DNA from: JAAYAY01 sp963674575
GTDB taxonomy: Bacteria > Planctomycetota > Planctomycetia > Pirellulales > Thermoguttaceae
Assembly (NCBI GenBank): GCA_963674575.2
Contig: CAXXQT010000001.1
Span: 558,001-622,000 of the forward strand
Reading direction: 5' to 3'
Length of the DNA stretch: 64,000 nt
Below, in pieces: positions 50,863-60,225 of this stretch (positions are counted from its first letter, which is position 1; each line of letters begins with the position of its first letter). A program made the position numbers and the translations under genes. The notes below the pieces were generated by a model. The model made no database searches, was not told the origin of the DNA, and saw only the letters and a program-made list of their open reading frames with translations.

Positions 50863-51332
50863 GGTGGCGCCAGAGCGGACCACATCCGCCGACCGTTCCC
50901 AAATCGCCATGAACCGCCGAACACCGAACAAGGAATATCCAATCACGAAGTGTTCTATCCCAAACCCTTCGACATTCTGCGGTTCCTTGTTGGATATTCT
51001 GCGGGTTCTTTGTGCGTCAAGGGGACCATGAAGTGGCGGAGTGTCACCTGCTTCAGGGTCCCGTGCGGCGCCCGGGACCTACTGGGGTCGGTATTCCAGC
51101 AGGGCGACCCGTTTGCCTTCCTTTGGAACAAAAGACGCCCAAATCCCAAAGCCTAGTTCCTCTTCAATTGCGCAGGGCAGCGCCACCCCTACAGGCCGGT
51201 TGGCCTCCATCGGAAGGATCGGCTACAATAGAACTGTCGCCGGCGCACGAGCGACTGGTCCACCGGAGGGGAGCCGGCGATGCTATGACGTGATCTCGCG
51301 AAAAGCCAATCCGACTCGACGGAGGCAACGCC
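50863..51332. other. Intergenic region with small direct and inverted repeats
   Basis: 470 bp without a credible gene. A short direct repeat is seen (ACATTCTGCGGTTCCTTG at 50972-50989 and a near copy at 50995-51013). GAACAAGGAATATCCAA (from 50926) is mirrored by TTCCTTGTTGGATATTC (50983-50999). Such strings are familiar as fragments of intergenic repeats in many bacterial genomes. Nothing else recognised. Confidence 0.6.
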
Positions 51333-51677
51333 ATGGACGACGAACGACCGGACGAAACGCCGACCGAAAACGTCTCGCTTCTCGGTTGCCTTCTTCCGAC
51401 TTTCTGGATGCTCGTGGGAAACGGGATTCTTGCGGTTTGTGCCGTTTCCATCGCAGCCGAAACCAGGGCATTCAGTGCTGCCGATGTGGTCTATTGGATC
51501 ACCGTGGGCTGTCTCTTGTCGGCACGCTACGCGGACATCTCCTACTACAACGGGCGCACCTCCCAAGGGACCCCCGCAACGATGAGCCACTGGCGGCGCT
51601 ACGCGGCAATCCTCGTGGGCGCAGCAACTGCCCTTTGGGTGATCGTTCACCTGATCCCCAGCCCGGAACTTTCTTGA
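51333..51677 (+). CDS. Small integral membrane protein
   Basis: 114 residues; ATG with GGAGG 7 nt upstream. An acidic N-terminus, then three transmembrane segments (LLPTFWMLVGNGILAVCAVSI; VVYWITVGCLLSARY; YAAILVGAATALWVIVHLI). No family recognised. Convergent with the FAD oxidoreductase gene, only 10 bp apart. Confidence 0.65.
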   Translation: MDDERPDETPTENVSLLGCLLPTFWMLVGNGILAVCAVSIAAETRAFSAADVVYWITVGCLLSARYADISYYNGRTSQGTPATMSHWRRYAAILVGAATALWVIVHLIPSPELS

Positions 51678-51687
51678 TCAAGGCGAG

Positions 51688-53928
51688 TTACTTCTGCGGC
51701 TCGTACAGTTCAACTTCCCAGATGCGACTGATGCCGCCCTGGGCCTCGCGGATGAGAAGCCGGAACTTCCGGCTCGTGACGGACGGGAAACGGACGTTCC
51801 AGTCGACGGCCGTGTTGCCTGTCGTGTCGGTGCCCTGTACGTCGCTCCAGACGCCGCCGTCGTCGAACTGGAGTACGAACGACGAGATCGGCGCCGTCAC
51901 CTTGCCGCCCGTCCGGTAACCCGAGAAGATGCGGATCGCCGTGAGCTCCTGGGGCGACGGCCAGCTGAACTCGATCCAGTTGGGCACCTCGGCTGTGCTG
52001 AGCCAACGGCCGTCGTTCTGGGCCAGGTCGATGCGTCCGTCGTTGACCAACGCCGGCGGTGAGACTGCCCCGTCGCGATCGCCGGAGGTGGTCACCTGAG
52101 CCCGCAGGGCCGCGTTTTGTCCGACGTTCAGCAAGGCCGGCGGAGGCAGCACGGGCTTGCCCACGCCAAGTTGCATGAGTTGCTTCAGTTCGGCCAGATA
52201 CTCCTCGTAGACGGCGCGCGGCGATGTTTGGTGTTGCAGGCAAACCGAAGCGGCCATCCCCACGATCTCGCCCATGCAGCCGCCGGTGCGCATCACCCGC
52301 GAGGTGCCCAAGGCCTCGTGGCTGACGCTGATGTCGCGCCCGGCCATGAACAGGTTCACTATGTTCCGTGAGTACAGGCACCGGTAGGGGATCCAGTAGG
52401 GTTGAGGAAAGTCGGTGAACTCGGCGTAGGAGATGAACGCGTCGCCCTCGACCCCCTTCTCGTAACGCGGGTCGGGCAGGTGTAGATCAATCTTCCAGCC
52501 CGTGGGAACGCAGCCGTCTTCATAGACGCGGCTTTCCAGGACGTCCTGCTTGCTGAGGATCACGTCGCCCAACAGTCGCCGCGATTCGCGTTTGCCGGCC
52601 ACGAAGGCCGCCCAGTTGAGCTTGTGGTTGGGCAGCACGCCGTCGACGTTTTTCATGGCGTCCCATGCGCCATACATGGCCCGGAAGTTCCAGTCGCGGA
52701 CATACTCGTTCTTCTCGATGGGATTATGGTCAAAACCGCTCTCCCAATACCAGCCGCCCAGCTTGAGCGTGTTGGGCTTGTCCTTGCTCCGCCCAGGGAA
52801 GGGCTTGTCGGCCAGATCGAGGGCCCACGGGCAGCGAGGAAACGCCTGCGGCTCGTCCGTTTCGATCACGTTCCACAAATTGCAGCGGCCCATGTGCCCG
52901 TGGAGCGTCATCTCAAGGTCGGCCCCCGCCATCGCCCCCAGGCAGCCGTCGCCCGTGCAGTCGGCGAACAAACGCCCTTGGAACCGGAGCCGCTTGCCGG
53001 TCACCGTGTGCTGGGCGATCACGGCGGCGATCGCCCGGCCGTCCATCTCGACGCCGTTAGCCCGATGGAGGGTGAAGAGTCGCAGGTTCGTCTCCTCCCG
53101 AACGATATCGAGTTTGCGCTCGTCTTCATAGAGTTCGGCCGTGTTGGCCGGTCCGTAGTGAGCCCAGCGGCTCTGCTCCAGTTCCGACACGACGTCACCC
53201 ACCCGAGGATAGGGTGGCTTGTTCCTGGCCCCTTGCAGCCAGACCCGGACCTCGCTGCTGTTGTTCCCCCCGAGCACGGGGCGATCCTGAATCAGTGCCA
53301 CCTTGAGGCCGAGTCGCGCCCCGGAAAGTGCTGCACAGGTTCCGGCGATGCCGCCGCCGACCACCACCAGGTCATACCGACCGGCCTCTTCCGGCTTGCT
53401 GTCCAGCCCGAGCAGCTTCTCGCGAAAGCTCCGCATCTCCGGATCGCTGTTCGGCGGTGTGAAGTCCGGTTCCGCCGAGAAGACGATCGCGTCGCAGCGG
53501 CCTTCAAAGCCCGTCAGGTCGTGCAGCGCCAGTTCGACCTTGTCTGAACCGACTGCAACCGTTCCGCCGTCCTGCCAATGCCACTCGGCCCCCTCGGTGC
53601 CAAAGGTCGTCCCGAGCACCTTGCCGTCAATGAGCAGTTGGAACTTGCCCGGAGTGCCGGGAGCGTTCCACGGAGCGACCCAATCGTAGGTACGAACCCA
53701 GACGCGGTACGAACCCGCCTTGGGAAGGGTGACGGAGGTCACCGCATCGGCCACGGGCACGCCCAGTCCGTGGGCAAGCAGATAAGGCGAGCCCATCTGG
53801 TCCATGAACTGGCAGTCATGGACCCAGCCGCCCAGGTTCTCGAACTGCTCGGCCTCAACCAGAACCGTCTGGGCATAGCCACAGGACGTCAGAAGCAGCA
53901 CGATTGCAGTTGTGAGGAGACGTTTCAT
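51688..53928 (-). CDS. Secreted FAD-dependent oxidoreductase with carbohydrate-binding-like and discoidin-like domains
   Basis: 746 residues from the ATG at 53928. The N-terminus has a signal peptide with a possible lipobox (LLLTSCGY). Residues ~20-150 are a beta-rich domain like those at the front of exported carbohydrate-active proteins. The FAD_oxidored domain starts at ~185: DLVVVGGGIAGTCAALSGARLGLKVALIQDRPVLGGNNSSEV, later GRLFADCTGDGCLGAMAGAD and FMAGRDISVSHEALGTSRVM. The C-terminal ~130 residues look like an F5/8 type C domain (SWPSPQELTAIRIFSGYR, RKFRLLIREAQGG). The family is commonly found in sugar-degradation loci of planctomycetes; the reaction is not known. Next on the same strand is the GH-like gene. 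Confidence 0.85.
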   Translation of the reverse strand: MKRLLTTAIVLLLTSCGYAQTVLVEAEQFENLGGWVHDCQFMDQMGSPYLLAHGLGVPVADAVTSVTLPKAGSYRVWVRTYDWVAPWNAPGTPGKFQLLIDGKVLGTTFGTEGAEWHWQDGGTVAVGSDKVELALHDLTGFEGRCDAIVFSAEPDFTPPNSDPEMRSFREKLLGLDSKPEEAGRYDLVVVGGGIAGTCAALSGARLGLKVALIQDRPVLGGNNSSEVRVWLQGARNKPPYPRVGDVVSELEQSRWAHYGPANTAELYEDERKLDIVREETNLRLFTLHRANGVEMDGRAIAAVIAQHTVTGKRLRFQGRLFADCTGDGCLGAMAGADLEMTLHGHMGRCNLWNVIETDEPQAFPRCPWALDLADKPFPGRSKDKPNTLKLGGWYWESGFDHNPIEKNEYVRDWNFRAMYGAWDAMKNVDGVLPNHKLNWAAFVAGKRESRRLLGDVILSKQDVLESRVYEDGCVPTGWKIDLHLPDPRYEKGVEGDAFISYAEFTDFPQPYWIPYRCLYSRNIVNLFMAGRDISVSHEALGTSRVMRTGGCMGEIVGMAASVCLQHQTSPRAVYEEYLAELKQLMQLGVGKPVLPPPALLNVGQNAALRAQVTTSGDRDGAVSPPALVNDGRIDLAQNDGRWLSTAEVPNWIEFSWPSPQELTAIRIFSGYRTGGKVTAPISSFVLQFDDGGVWSDVQGTDTTGNTAVDWNVRFPSVTSRKFRLLIREAQGGISRIWEVELYEPQK

Positions 53929-54300
53929 GGCAATACCATCTTGCTCCCTCCCCAGCGCTTCTTGCGAGCGAGGGGGAGGGCCGGGGAGGTCTGTTGAAAA
54001 CGTTTGATAAGGCTCAGCCATTTCTGTTGCGACATTTCGTGTCGCCACGCTGCGCGGGCTTCCGAAGAATCGCCCTGCATCTGAGTCCACGGGCTTACGC
54101 ACCGTGGCTACAGATGTTTCGTCACGCTGCGCGGACTCGCTGCCCCAAAAAGCCCGCGCAGCGCGGCGATACGATTGTAGCCCCAGGCGTTAGCCTGGGG
54201 AAAGACGCCGAAGCAAACCAGAAGCCCGCGCAGCGCGGCGACACAAAAGCAGAGCGTCTACCGATGGGTGCCCTACATGGGCTAGTGCGCCCGGGCTATC
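53929..54300. repeat. Intergenic cluster of repeat B (locus 2) and repeat C
   Basis: 372 bp. Positions 53944-53989 are a 46-bp sequence whose exact reverse complement lies at 60127-60172 (repeat C). From 54041 to 54244 follow four copies of the GCCCGCGCAGCGCGGCGA module in both orientations (about 54041-54063 inverted, 54120-54138 inverted, 54151-54172 direct, 54221-54244 direct), the hairpin CCCCAGGCGTTAGCCTGGGG at 54181-54200 and the hairpin CCACGGGCTTACGCACCGTGG at 54088-54108. The layout parallels locus 1 (25821-26163). No ORF is believed. Confidence 0.88.
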
Positions 54301-55713
54301 CTACTTCGTAATCGCCGCCGCAAAATTCTCCTTGCCCGGCGAGGCGATCTTCACCTTCTTCCCGCCGTCCACCGTCGCTTCCGGGCCCCACTCGCCGGTG
54401 GCGATGTTGATCCAGTGGACTTTCCACTTACCCTCGGCCTTGCGCAGGTCGAGCGTCACCTCGCCGCCGGCAGGAAAATAGATCGCATAGGCCTTGCCCG
54501 GTGCAGCGGCCACGTACGCCTCGTTCGGCTGGCGATCGCCGAGCAACTGCTGGGCAGGATCGACGGTCCAGAGGGGAATAAGCGACTCCAACTTGCGGGC
54601 GGCCCGAATGCAGGCGACGGCTTTGCCGTTCAGGCCGAGCCCGGAATCGGGACGGTGGAACCGCATGGAGGCGGCGCCCGCCAGCAGGTGCCGCCAGAAT
54701 CGCTCCAGGCCGTCCTGGTCCGTATGGCCGAACTTGTTGCCGCTTGCCCCGTAGGTCTTCGTCGTGTTCATGGGCCGCGGCTGCTTCTTAAGGTACTGCC
54801 GCACAAACAGGAAGTTCTCCCAGTGCTTGTCGACCTTGTTGTGGTTGTTCTGGGAAACGTCGACGAAATCGTAGATCTCGGGATGATCAAAGGTCTGCTT
54901 GTGCTCGTCCGAGGTCAGCTTCCACGCGTCCCACATCTCGGTGGTCATGACCGTCTTGCCGGCCGCGGCGGCGCGAGCCTTGATGAACTGCGACCAATAG
55001 CGTCCCCAGGCGGGTTCCGCCTTCGTTTCGTTGTCCATGCAGTAAAGGACGTGGTCGTACTTCAACGAGTGCTCGACCATCTTGCCCACAAACGCCTCTT
55101 GATATTTGAGCACGACGCGGTTGTTTCGCTGCTTCGGCGTGGTGAAGAAGAAGGGCTGCTTGTTGGCGCCGGGGTGGTCCGGGTAGCGTCGGGCAAAACC
55201 CGACTCCTCATAGCTGTAGTTGACATTGTTCTTCGGGTTGTAGGGGTGGATCTGCCAGCGCTCGTTGCCGCCGTTGTCCACGTAGTCGAAGCGGTCCCAG
55301 ACCTCGATCTGAACGAAGATCTTCCGCTTATGGGTCTCGCGGAGCATTCGTTCGAAACGCTTCCAGTACTCGCCATTCCATTGGTTCAGGTCATACTTGC
55401 CATTGTCCAGTTTTCGAAACGGGTAAACTTCAAAGCCCTTGTCCTTACGATCACTCATCGTGTTGCGGATCACGTTTCCGCCCGCCGCCGCGAGTCGATC
55501 GAGTTGCGCAACCAGCTTTTCTTCCGGCCACTGAAACAGGTTGTCGTCGTCGCTCCCGCCCAGAAGCAGCACGGGCTGACCGTGATACTGCCAGTACCAC
55601 GGATTCTCTTTCCAGGGGCCGAGGGGGGCGCCTTCGGCGCCGTCGCTCCAGGCAGGAGCAGCCAACAAGGTGATTCCGACAATCGCGAACAACGACAGGC
55701 GAGCAGCGGTCAT
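54301..55713 (-). CDS. Secreted glycoside-hydrolase-like TIM-barrel protein
   Basis: 470 residues from the ATG at 55713 (MTAARLSLF), with a signal peptide to about residue 23. The domain resembles GH-A clan/DUF4038-like proteins: PWYWQYHGQPVLLLGGSDDD, LAAAGGNVIRNTMSDR, YWKRFERMLRETHKRKIFVQIEVWD, VLYCMDNETKAEPAW (candidate acid/base Glu), TTEMWD and VDVSQNNHN. The C-terminal ~90 residues form a small beta-domain (AYAIYFPAGGEVTLDL). It probably acts on plant or algal polysaccharide side chains; the linkage is unknown. It precedes the FAD oxidoreductase on the same strand, separated by the repeat cluster. Confidence 0.75.
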   Translation of the reverse strand: MTAARLSLFAIVGITLLAAPAWSDGAEGAPLGPWKENPWYWQYHGQPVLLLGGSDDDNLFQWPEEKLVAQLDRLAAAGGNVIRNTMSDRKDKGFEVYPFRKLDNGKYDLNQWNGEYWKRFERMLRETHKRKIFVQIEVWDRFDYVDNGGNERWQIHPYNPKNNVNYSYEESGFARRYPDHPGANKQPFFFTTPKQRNNRVVLKYQEAFVGKMVEHSLKYDHVLYCMDNETKAEPAWGRYWSQFIKARAAAAGKTVMTTEMWDAWKLTSDEHKQTFDHPEIYDFVDVSQNNHNKVDKHWENFLFVRQYLKKQPRPMNTTKTYGASGNKFGHTDQDGLERFWRHLLAGAASMRFHRPDSGLGLNGKAVACIRAARKLESLIPLWTVDPAQQLLGDRQPNEAYVAAAPGKAYAIYFPAGGEVTLDLRKAEGKWKVHWINIATGEWGPEATVDGGKKVKIASPGKENFAAAITK

Positions 55714-55987
55714 AGCGGTATTCCCCGGGAGCAAATGATTCGAGCAGCAGGAAAGCGTATTCCTTGCCGGCATTATGGCAACCGAACCACGCAGGGGCAA
55801 CAGTTCGGCAGTCCCAACTTGTTCTCCGGTTGGAGTCCAGCCTTCAGGCTGCCTTCTGCACGCTGAAGCGTGGACATCAACAGTCCGCTGCCCGCAATCT
55901 CACGAGATTTGACTCGACGGCGTCCCGCAGCTAGCATCAGCGTTGTTTCGGTTGCAGGAAGTTCTTGTTTGCAGGGGGATTGCGCTG

Positions 55988-58687
55988 ATGGGAGGTCGCT
56001 GGTTCACGCTCGTGCTGATGGCGTCCTTGGCCCTGGCCTGCGGTCAGGTAAGGGGAGATGAAGGGGCAGTCTATAATCTGCATCTGTACACCGACAACGG
56101 CCCGGACTACACCGACCTCGATTCTTTCGTCTCCACGGCAATGCAAGGGACGGCAACTCCGCAAGAAAAATGCATCGCCATCTGGCGATGGGCTCGGCAA
56201 AGCCGACGGCAGACCAGTTGCGCCCAGGAGGACGGCAGGCTCATCTGGGATCCGATCCTGCACTACAACTCCTACGGAACGATGAACTGCGGCGTCATCT
56301 CCGGGCTGAACATCGCATGCTTCCTGCGGCTTGGCTACCAGGGACGCTATATCCAGCTTGGCGACCACACGGTGAGCGAGGTTTCCTGGGATGAGGGCCA
56401 AAGCTGGCACCTCTTCGACACGTCGATGAGTTTCTACTGCTTCAACCATGACGGCGTGGTGGCAAGCTGCGAGGAAATCCGCCAGGCGCACGGCTGCGAG
56501 CTCTCGGGCGGAAAGAGCGAGCCTGGCCACTACTATCTGTATCACGGCGCCCCCGCATGCACCTCGCACCTGGGCCCCGGCGGCTGGCGCTACGCGAGCG
56601 ACCAGCCGGTTGCCTACAAGCGAACGCTCATCAACGGCGCCTCGTCCTACACCGACGGCTTCTCGGTCAGCGAGTACACCCAATACGCCCGCTCCGGACG
56701 CCGCTACGTGCTCAACCTGCTGCCCGGCCAGTCCTACACTCGCTACTGGACGCCCCTGGATCGCCTGAAGAAAACGCCGGCTGAGCAGCGGCCCGACTAT
56801 TATCGACCCCTGAAAGACGACGATCCGGACAATCAGCACGGGCTCAACAACATCCGCGGCAACGGCGAGTGGATCTTCTTGCCCGATCTCGAATCCCCCG
56901 ACTGCCGCAACCTGTTCTATGACTCTTCTGCCGTGGAGATTGCCCCCGGCGACCTATCCGCTCCAAACGTTCATCCTCAGGCTGTAGGCGAACCGGCCTC
57001 GGTCACGTTCCAGGTCTCGGCGGCCAACGTGATCACTTCTATGCAGATCCAGGCCACGGGCCGGCTCGGAAAGGACGATACGCTTGCTATTTCCGTCAGT
57101 CGGACCGGCGGAATCGACTGGCTTCCGGTGTGGAAGGCAGAAGCGACGGGAAGTGAGGATATCCGCCTGAACCTTCGCGACGAAGTGGCCGGCGTGACCG
57201 AGTGCCTCGTGCGACTGGAGATGCTGGCAAAGTCGAGAAAGACGAATGTGGGCCTCGACCGCCTGAAACTGACCACGCTGACCCAAGTCAACCGGCGGAC
57301 CCTGCCCAAGCTGACGCTCGGCACGAATCGTGTGCGGCTGCGGGCCGACGAGCAGGAGCAAACGACCACCGTCTGGCCCGTCCTGCACGGGGGCCGCTAC
57401 CGGGAAACCGTTCTTGCAGAGCACGGCGTTCATTGCACCGACAAGGCCGACGGCATCTACAAGGCAACGCTCGGCTCGGCCGTCAACGGCAAGCCCTGTT
57501 GGGCAACCTGGCGGCTGGAACTTCCCACTGACGTGACGGCTTTGAGTTACGGGGTGGTGGCCACGAATCGTTCTTCCTCCGGCTACGTTTCCGTGCAGCA
57601 CTCCTTCGATGGCGAGCAGTTTGCCGAGAGCTTCCGCAAGTCCGACGGCGCCTTCCCCTTCGACAAGCAGGTGCTTCGCACGGTGGAGGGTACTGCCATC
57701 CCGTCGGGGACGCGGCAGGCCGAGGTGAGGTGCGAGTTCTTCTCGCGCGGAGGGGCCGGCACCTATGGAATGGAAGGGATTCAGGATCTCTGGATGCGGG
57801 TTCGCCATGCCCCCCGCATCGCGAGCTTTGCCCCGTTGGAGGTCACCTACAACTGGACCGAGCATCGAACCTCGGGCGACGTGACACGAAGCCACACGCA
57901 AGTGGTCCGCAGCCTTCCCTGCGACTACACAATCAACACGAGCGGCTATCGCGACCCCACGATGAACTGGATCCGTGTGAACCTTGCGGGCAGCGCCCCT
58001 GGCGCATTGGCCTCGCGGTCCGGGTACTCGGACGGCGTTGATGTGGGACCCGGCTGCGAGGTGGAACCGGTCCGTTACGTTTGGGGAACCAATCTCGCCA
58101 AGGGCCGCTCCTATACCACCAGCCGACCGTCGAGCGAGCGTTCGAAGAACGGCGACTCGGGAGGCGCGGAACTGACCAACGGAGTTGTGATTGCGCCCAC
58201 CGACTACGCCACGAGCGATGCCGTTCAAAACGCCACGGCCTTTTGGGAAGACGGTGATCCGTTGGTGATTGTCGTCGACCTGGCGGCGGAGAAGAACGTG
58301 GCGGGAGTGCGAGTTTGCACCCATCAGCCCAGTGCCGAGTACTGCCACCCGGCCCAGGTGGCGGTGGCCCTTTCCTCCGACGGCAAGACCTGGACCGAGG
58401 CGGGAACGATCCGCCATAATGACCTCTGGAAACCGCCAACGGACTATGAAGCCTGGGAGCATGACGACGACCCGAGCTACCAGAACTTGCCGGCGCAAGG
58501 CCGGTTGGCCTACCGCTACCCTCTGGCCTTCGAAGATTGCCGCCCTGCCCGGTATGTCCGCTTCACCTGCACGCCGCTTGAAGGTCGCGGCATGGGGCTC
58601 TCGGAGCTGCAGGTCTTCGGCCGTGTGCAAGTGATCCCCAATTCATGGAACAAGTCCACCGTCCATTCCCCGGAGAAGCTGCCGTGA
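55988..58687 (+). CDS. Exported transglutaminase-like protein with C-terminal discoidin-like domain
   Basis: 899 residues from the ATG at 55988, with a GGGGGA ribosome site. Signal peptide at 1-~22. Residues ~30-160 show a transglutaminase-like Cys-His-Asp order: MNCGVISGLNIA with Cys101, LGDHTVSEV with His127, and HLFDTSMSF with Asp144. A large middle region (~330-700) is beta-rich and has no family that I recognise. The C-terminal ~170 residues look like an F5/8 type C carbohydrate-binding domain (KNVAGVRVCTHQPSAEYCHP, ARYVRFTCTPLEGRGMGLSEL). The stop codon overlaps the GTG of the next gene (GTGA). It may cleave or remodel a peptide- or amide-linked polymer at the cell surface; this is inference. 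Confidence 0.75.
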   Translation: MGGRWFTLVLMASLALACGQVRGDEGAVYNLHLYTDNGPDYTDLDSFVSTAMQGTATPQEKCIAIWRWARQSRRQTSCAQEDGRLIWDPILHYNSYGTMNCGVISGLNIACFLRLGYQGRYIQLGDHTVSEVSWDEGQSWHLFDTSMSFYCFNHDGVVASCEEIRQAHGCELSGGKSEPGHYYLYHGAPACTSHLGPGGWRYASDQPVAYKRTLINGASSYTDGFSVSEYTQYARSGRRYVLNLLPGQSYTRYWTPLDRLKKTPAEQRPDYYRPLKDDDPDNQHGLNNIRGNGEWIFLPDLESPDCRNLFYDSSAVEIAPGDLSAPNVHPQAVGEPASVTFQVSAANVITSMQIQATGRLGKDDTLAISVSRTGGIDWLPVWKAEATGSEDIRLNLRDEVAGVTECLVRLEMLAKSRKTNVGLDRLKLTTLTQVNRRTLPKLTLGTNRVRLRADEQEQTTTVWPVLHGGRYRETVLAEHGVHCTDKADGIYKATLGSAVNGKPCWATWRLELPTDVTALSYGVVATNRSSSGYVSVQHSFDGEQFAESFRKSDGAFPFDKQVLRTVEGTAIPSGTRQAEVRCEFFSRGGAGTYGMEGIQDLWMRVRHAPRIASFAPLEVTYNWTEHRTSGDVTRSHTQVVRSLPCDYTINTSGYRDPTMNWIRVNLAGSAPGALASRSGYSDGVDVGPGCEVEPVRYVWGTNLAKGRSYTTSRPSSERSKNGDSGGAELTNGVVIAPTDYATSDAVQNATAFWEDGDPLVIVVDLAAEKNVAGVRVCTHQPSAEYCHPAQVAVALSSDGKTWTEAGTIRHNDLWKPPTDYEAWEHDDDPSYQNLPAQGRLAYRYPLAFEDCRPARYVRFTCTPLEGRGMGLSELQVFGRVQVIPNSWNKSTVHSPEKLP

Positions 58688-59979
58688 GTGAACCGACGCC
58701 CCCTGCCGTCCCCGCCTCCAAGCCTGCGGTGCGACTCCAGTCTCTCGACGCCTACCGGGGCCTCGTCATGGGCGCCCTGGCCTTCGTCGCCTTCGGTCTC
58801 CACGCGGCCTCGAAGAACTTCCCGGACAGCCCCGTCTGGCAGGCCCTGGGACACCAAACGGAACATGTGCGGTGGGTGGGCTGCGTGGCCTGGGACATGA
58901 TCCAGCCCTCCTTCATGTTCCTCGTCGGCGTGGCCATGGCGTTCTCCTATGGCAAACGCCACGCTCGGGGCGACTCTTACGGTTCGATGCTCTGCCACGC
59001 CGTGATCCGTTCGATTGTGCTGGTCGCGTTGGGGATCATGCTTTCATCAAACTGGTCGAAACAAACGAACTTCGAGTTCCCCAACGTGCTGGCCCAGATC
59101 GGCCTGGGCTACACCTTCGTCTTCCTGCTCTGGAACCGCCGGCCGGCTGTGCAATTTGCCGCGGTCGTCGCGATCCTGGTCCTCTACTGGGGCTTGTTTG
59201 CCCTTTACCCCCTGCCGCCCCAGGGCTTCGACTATGCCAGCGTGGGCGTGCCGGAGGATTGGAACCATCTGACCGGCTTTGCCGCCCATTGGGGCAAGAA
59301 CACGAATCCGGCCGCCGACTTCGACGTGTGGTTCCTGAATCTCTTTCCGCGACCGGAACCGTTCGTTTTCAATAAAGGTGGCTACCAGACCTTGAACTTC
59401 ATCCCCTCCATTGCAACGATGCTCTTGGGCCTCATGATCGGCGAACTGCTCCGGAGTAATCGCGGAGCAGGGGCCAAGTTCGGCCTGATGTTGGGAGTCG
59501 GCCTGGTGGGGGTGCTCGGCGGCTGGGCCCTCGATCAATACGGAATCTGCCCCGTCGTCAAACGGATCTGGACGCCGAGCTGGGCCATCTATAGCAGCGG
59601 CTGGGCGTGCCTCGTGCTGGCCTTATTCTACGGGGTGGTCGATCTTTGGCGCGACTCGGGGTTGTCGCGAGTGGGAAGATGGATCACTTTCCCGCTCATC
59701 GTGTTCGGCATGAACTCCATTCTCGTCTACATGATGTTCCAACTTGCCCGGAGCTGGACCCGCGACACGCTGAAGATCCACCTGGGGGCCAACGTCGTCG
59801 ACATGATGAACCGATTGGTGGAGTTCTGTTCGCTCGGCAGATTGCAGCTTCTGGGAGCGAACTACACGGAGATCTTTGGCCCCAACTACGTCCCGATCGT
59901 GGAGGCTACCTGCGTGGGGATCGCCTTCTGGCTCTTCTGCTTCTGGCTCTATCGCCAGAAGATCTTCCTCCGAGTCTGA
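58684..59979 (+). CDS. HGSNAT/DUF5009-like membrane acyltransferase
   Basis: 431 residues starting at GTG 58684, with GGAG 9 nt upstream and a GTGA overlap with the preceding gene. Ten or eleven transmembrane segments. N-terminal signature LQSLDAYRGLVMGALAF, then WVGCVAWDMIQPSFMFLVGVAMAFSYGKR, and IPSIATMLLGLMIGELL. This is the pattern of bacterial homologues of heparan-alpha-glucosaminide N-acetyltransferase, which move acetyl groups across the membrane onto amino sugars. The coupling to a secreted transglutaminase-like/discoidin protein suggests acylation of an extracytoplasmic glycan; that is inference. Confidence 0.85.
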   Translation: MSEPTPPAVPASKPAVRLQSLDAYRGLVMGALAFVAFGLHAASKNFPDSPVWQALGHQTEHVRWVGCVAWDMIQPSFMFLVGVAMAFSYGKRHARGDSYGSMLCHAVIRSIVLVALGIMLSSNWSKQTNFEFPNVLAQIGLGYTFVFLLWNRRPAVQFAAVVAILVLYWGLFALYPLPPQGFDYASVGVPEDWNHLTGFAAHWGKNTNPAADFDVWFLNLFPRPEPFVFNKGGYQTLNFIPSIATMLLGLMIGELLRSNRGAGAKFGLMLGVGLVGVLGGWALDQYGICPVVKRIWTPSWAIYSSGWACLVLALFYGVVDLWRDSGLSRVGRWITFPLIVFGMNSILVYMMFQLARSWTRDTLKIHLGANVVDMMNRLVEFCSLGRLQLLGANYTEIFGPNYVPIVEATCVGIAFWLFCFWLYRQKIFLRV

Positions 59980-60225
59980 GCCCTGTTGGAGTCCAGGGTC
60001 CAGCCTGTCAGAACCGTGAAGAGCCCGGCTGCGATATCCAGCCGGGCTCTTGGATTGCCCAATTCTTGAGAGGTTGCCATCAGCAGCCGGGCTACCTGAA
60101 TTAGCCCGGCTGATGGCTTCAGTCCCCCTCCCCGGCCCTCCCCCTCGCTCGCAAGAAGCGCTGGGGAGGGAGGCAAGTTTCAGCCTGTCAGAACCCTCTT
60201 CGTAACCCTGGATGAAGCAAGGGCC
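59980..60225. repeat. Intergenic hairpins and repeats C and D
   Basis: An 11-bp perfect hairpin lies at 60020-60050 (AGAGCCCGGCT / AGCCGGGCTCT). A second, bulged hairpin around AGCCGGGCTA/TAGCCCGGCT lies at 60077-60115. The string CAGCCTGTCAGAACC occurs twice (60001 and 60181). Positions 60127-60172 are repeat C, inverted relative to 53944-53989 and 46 of 46 identical. Positions 60040-60061 recur inverted at 61243-61264 (repeat D, 22 bp identical). No gene seen. Confidence 0.85.

Noticed and set aside
60020..60050. Intrinsic terminator after the acyltransferase gene
   Set aside because: The stem is strong but no T-run follows on either strand, and the motif recurs as part of a dispersed repeat.
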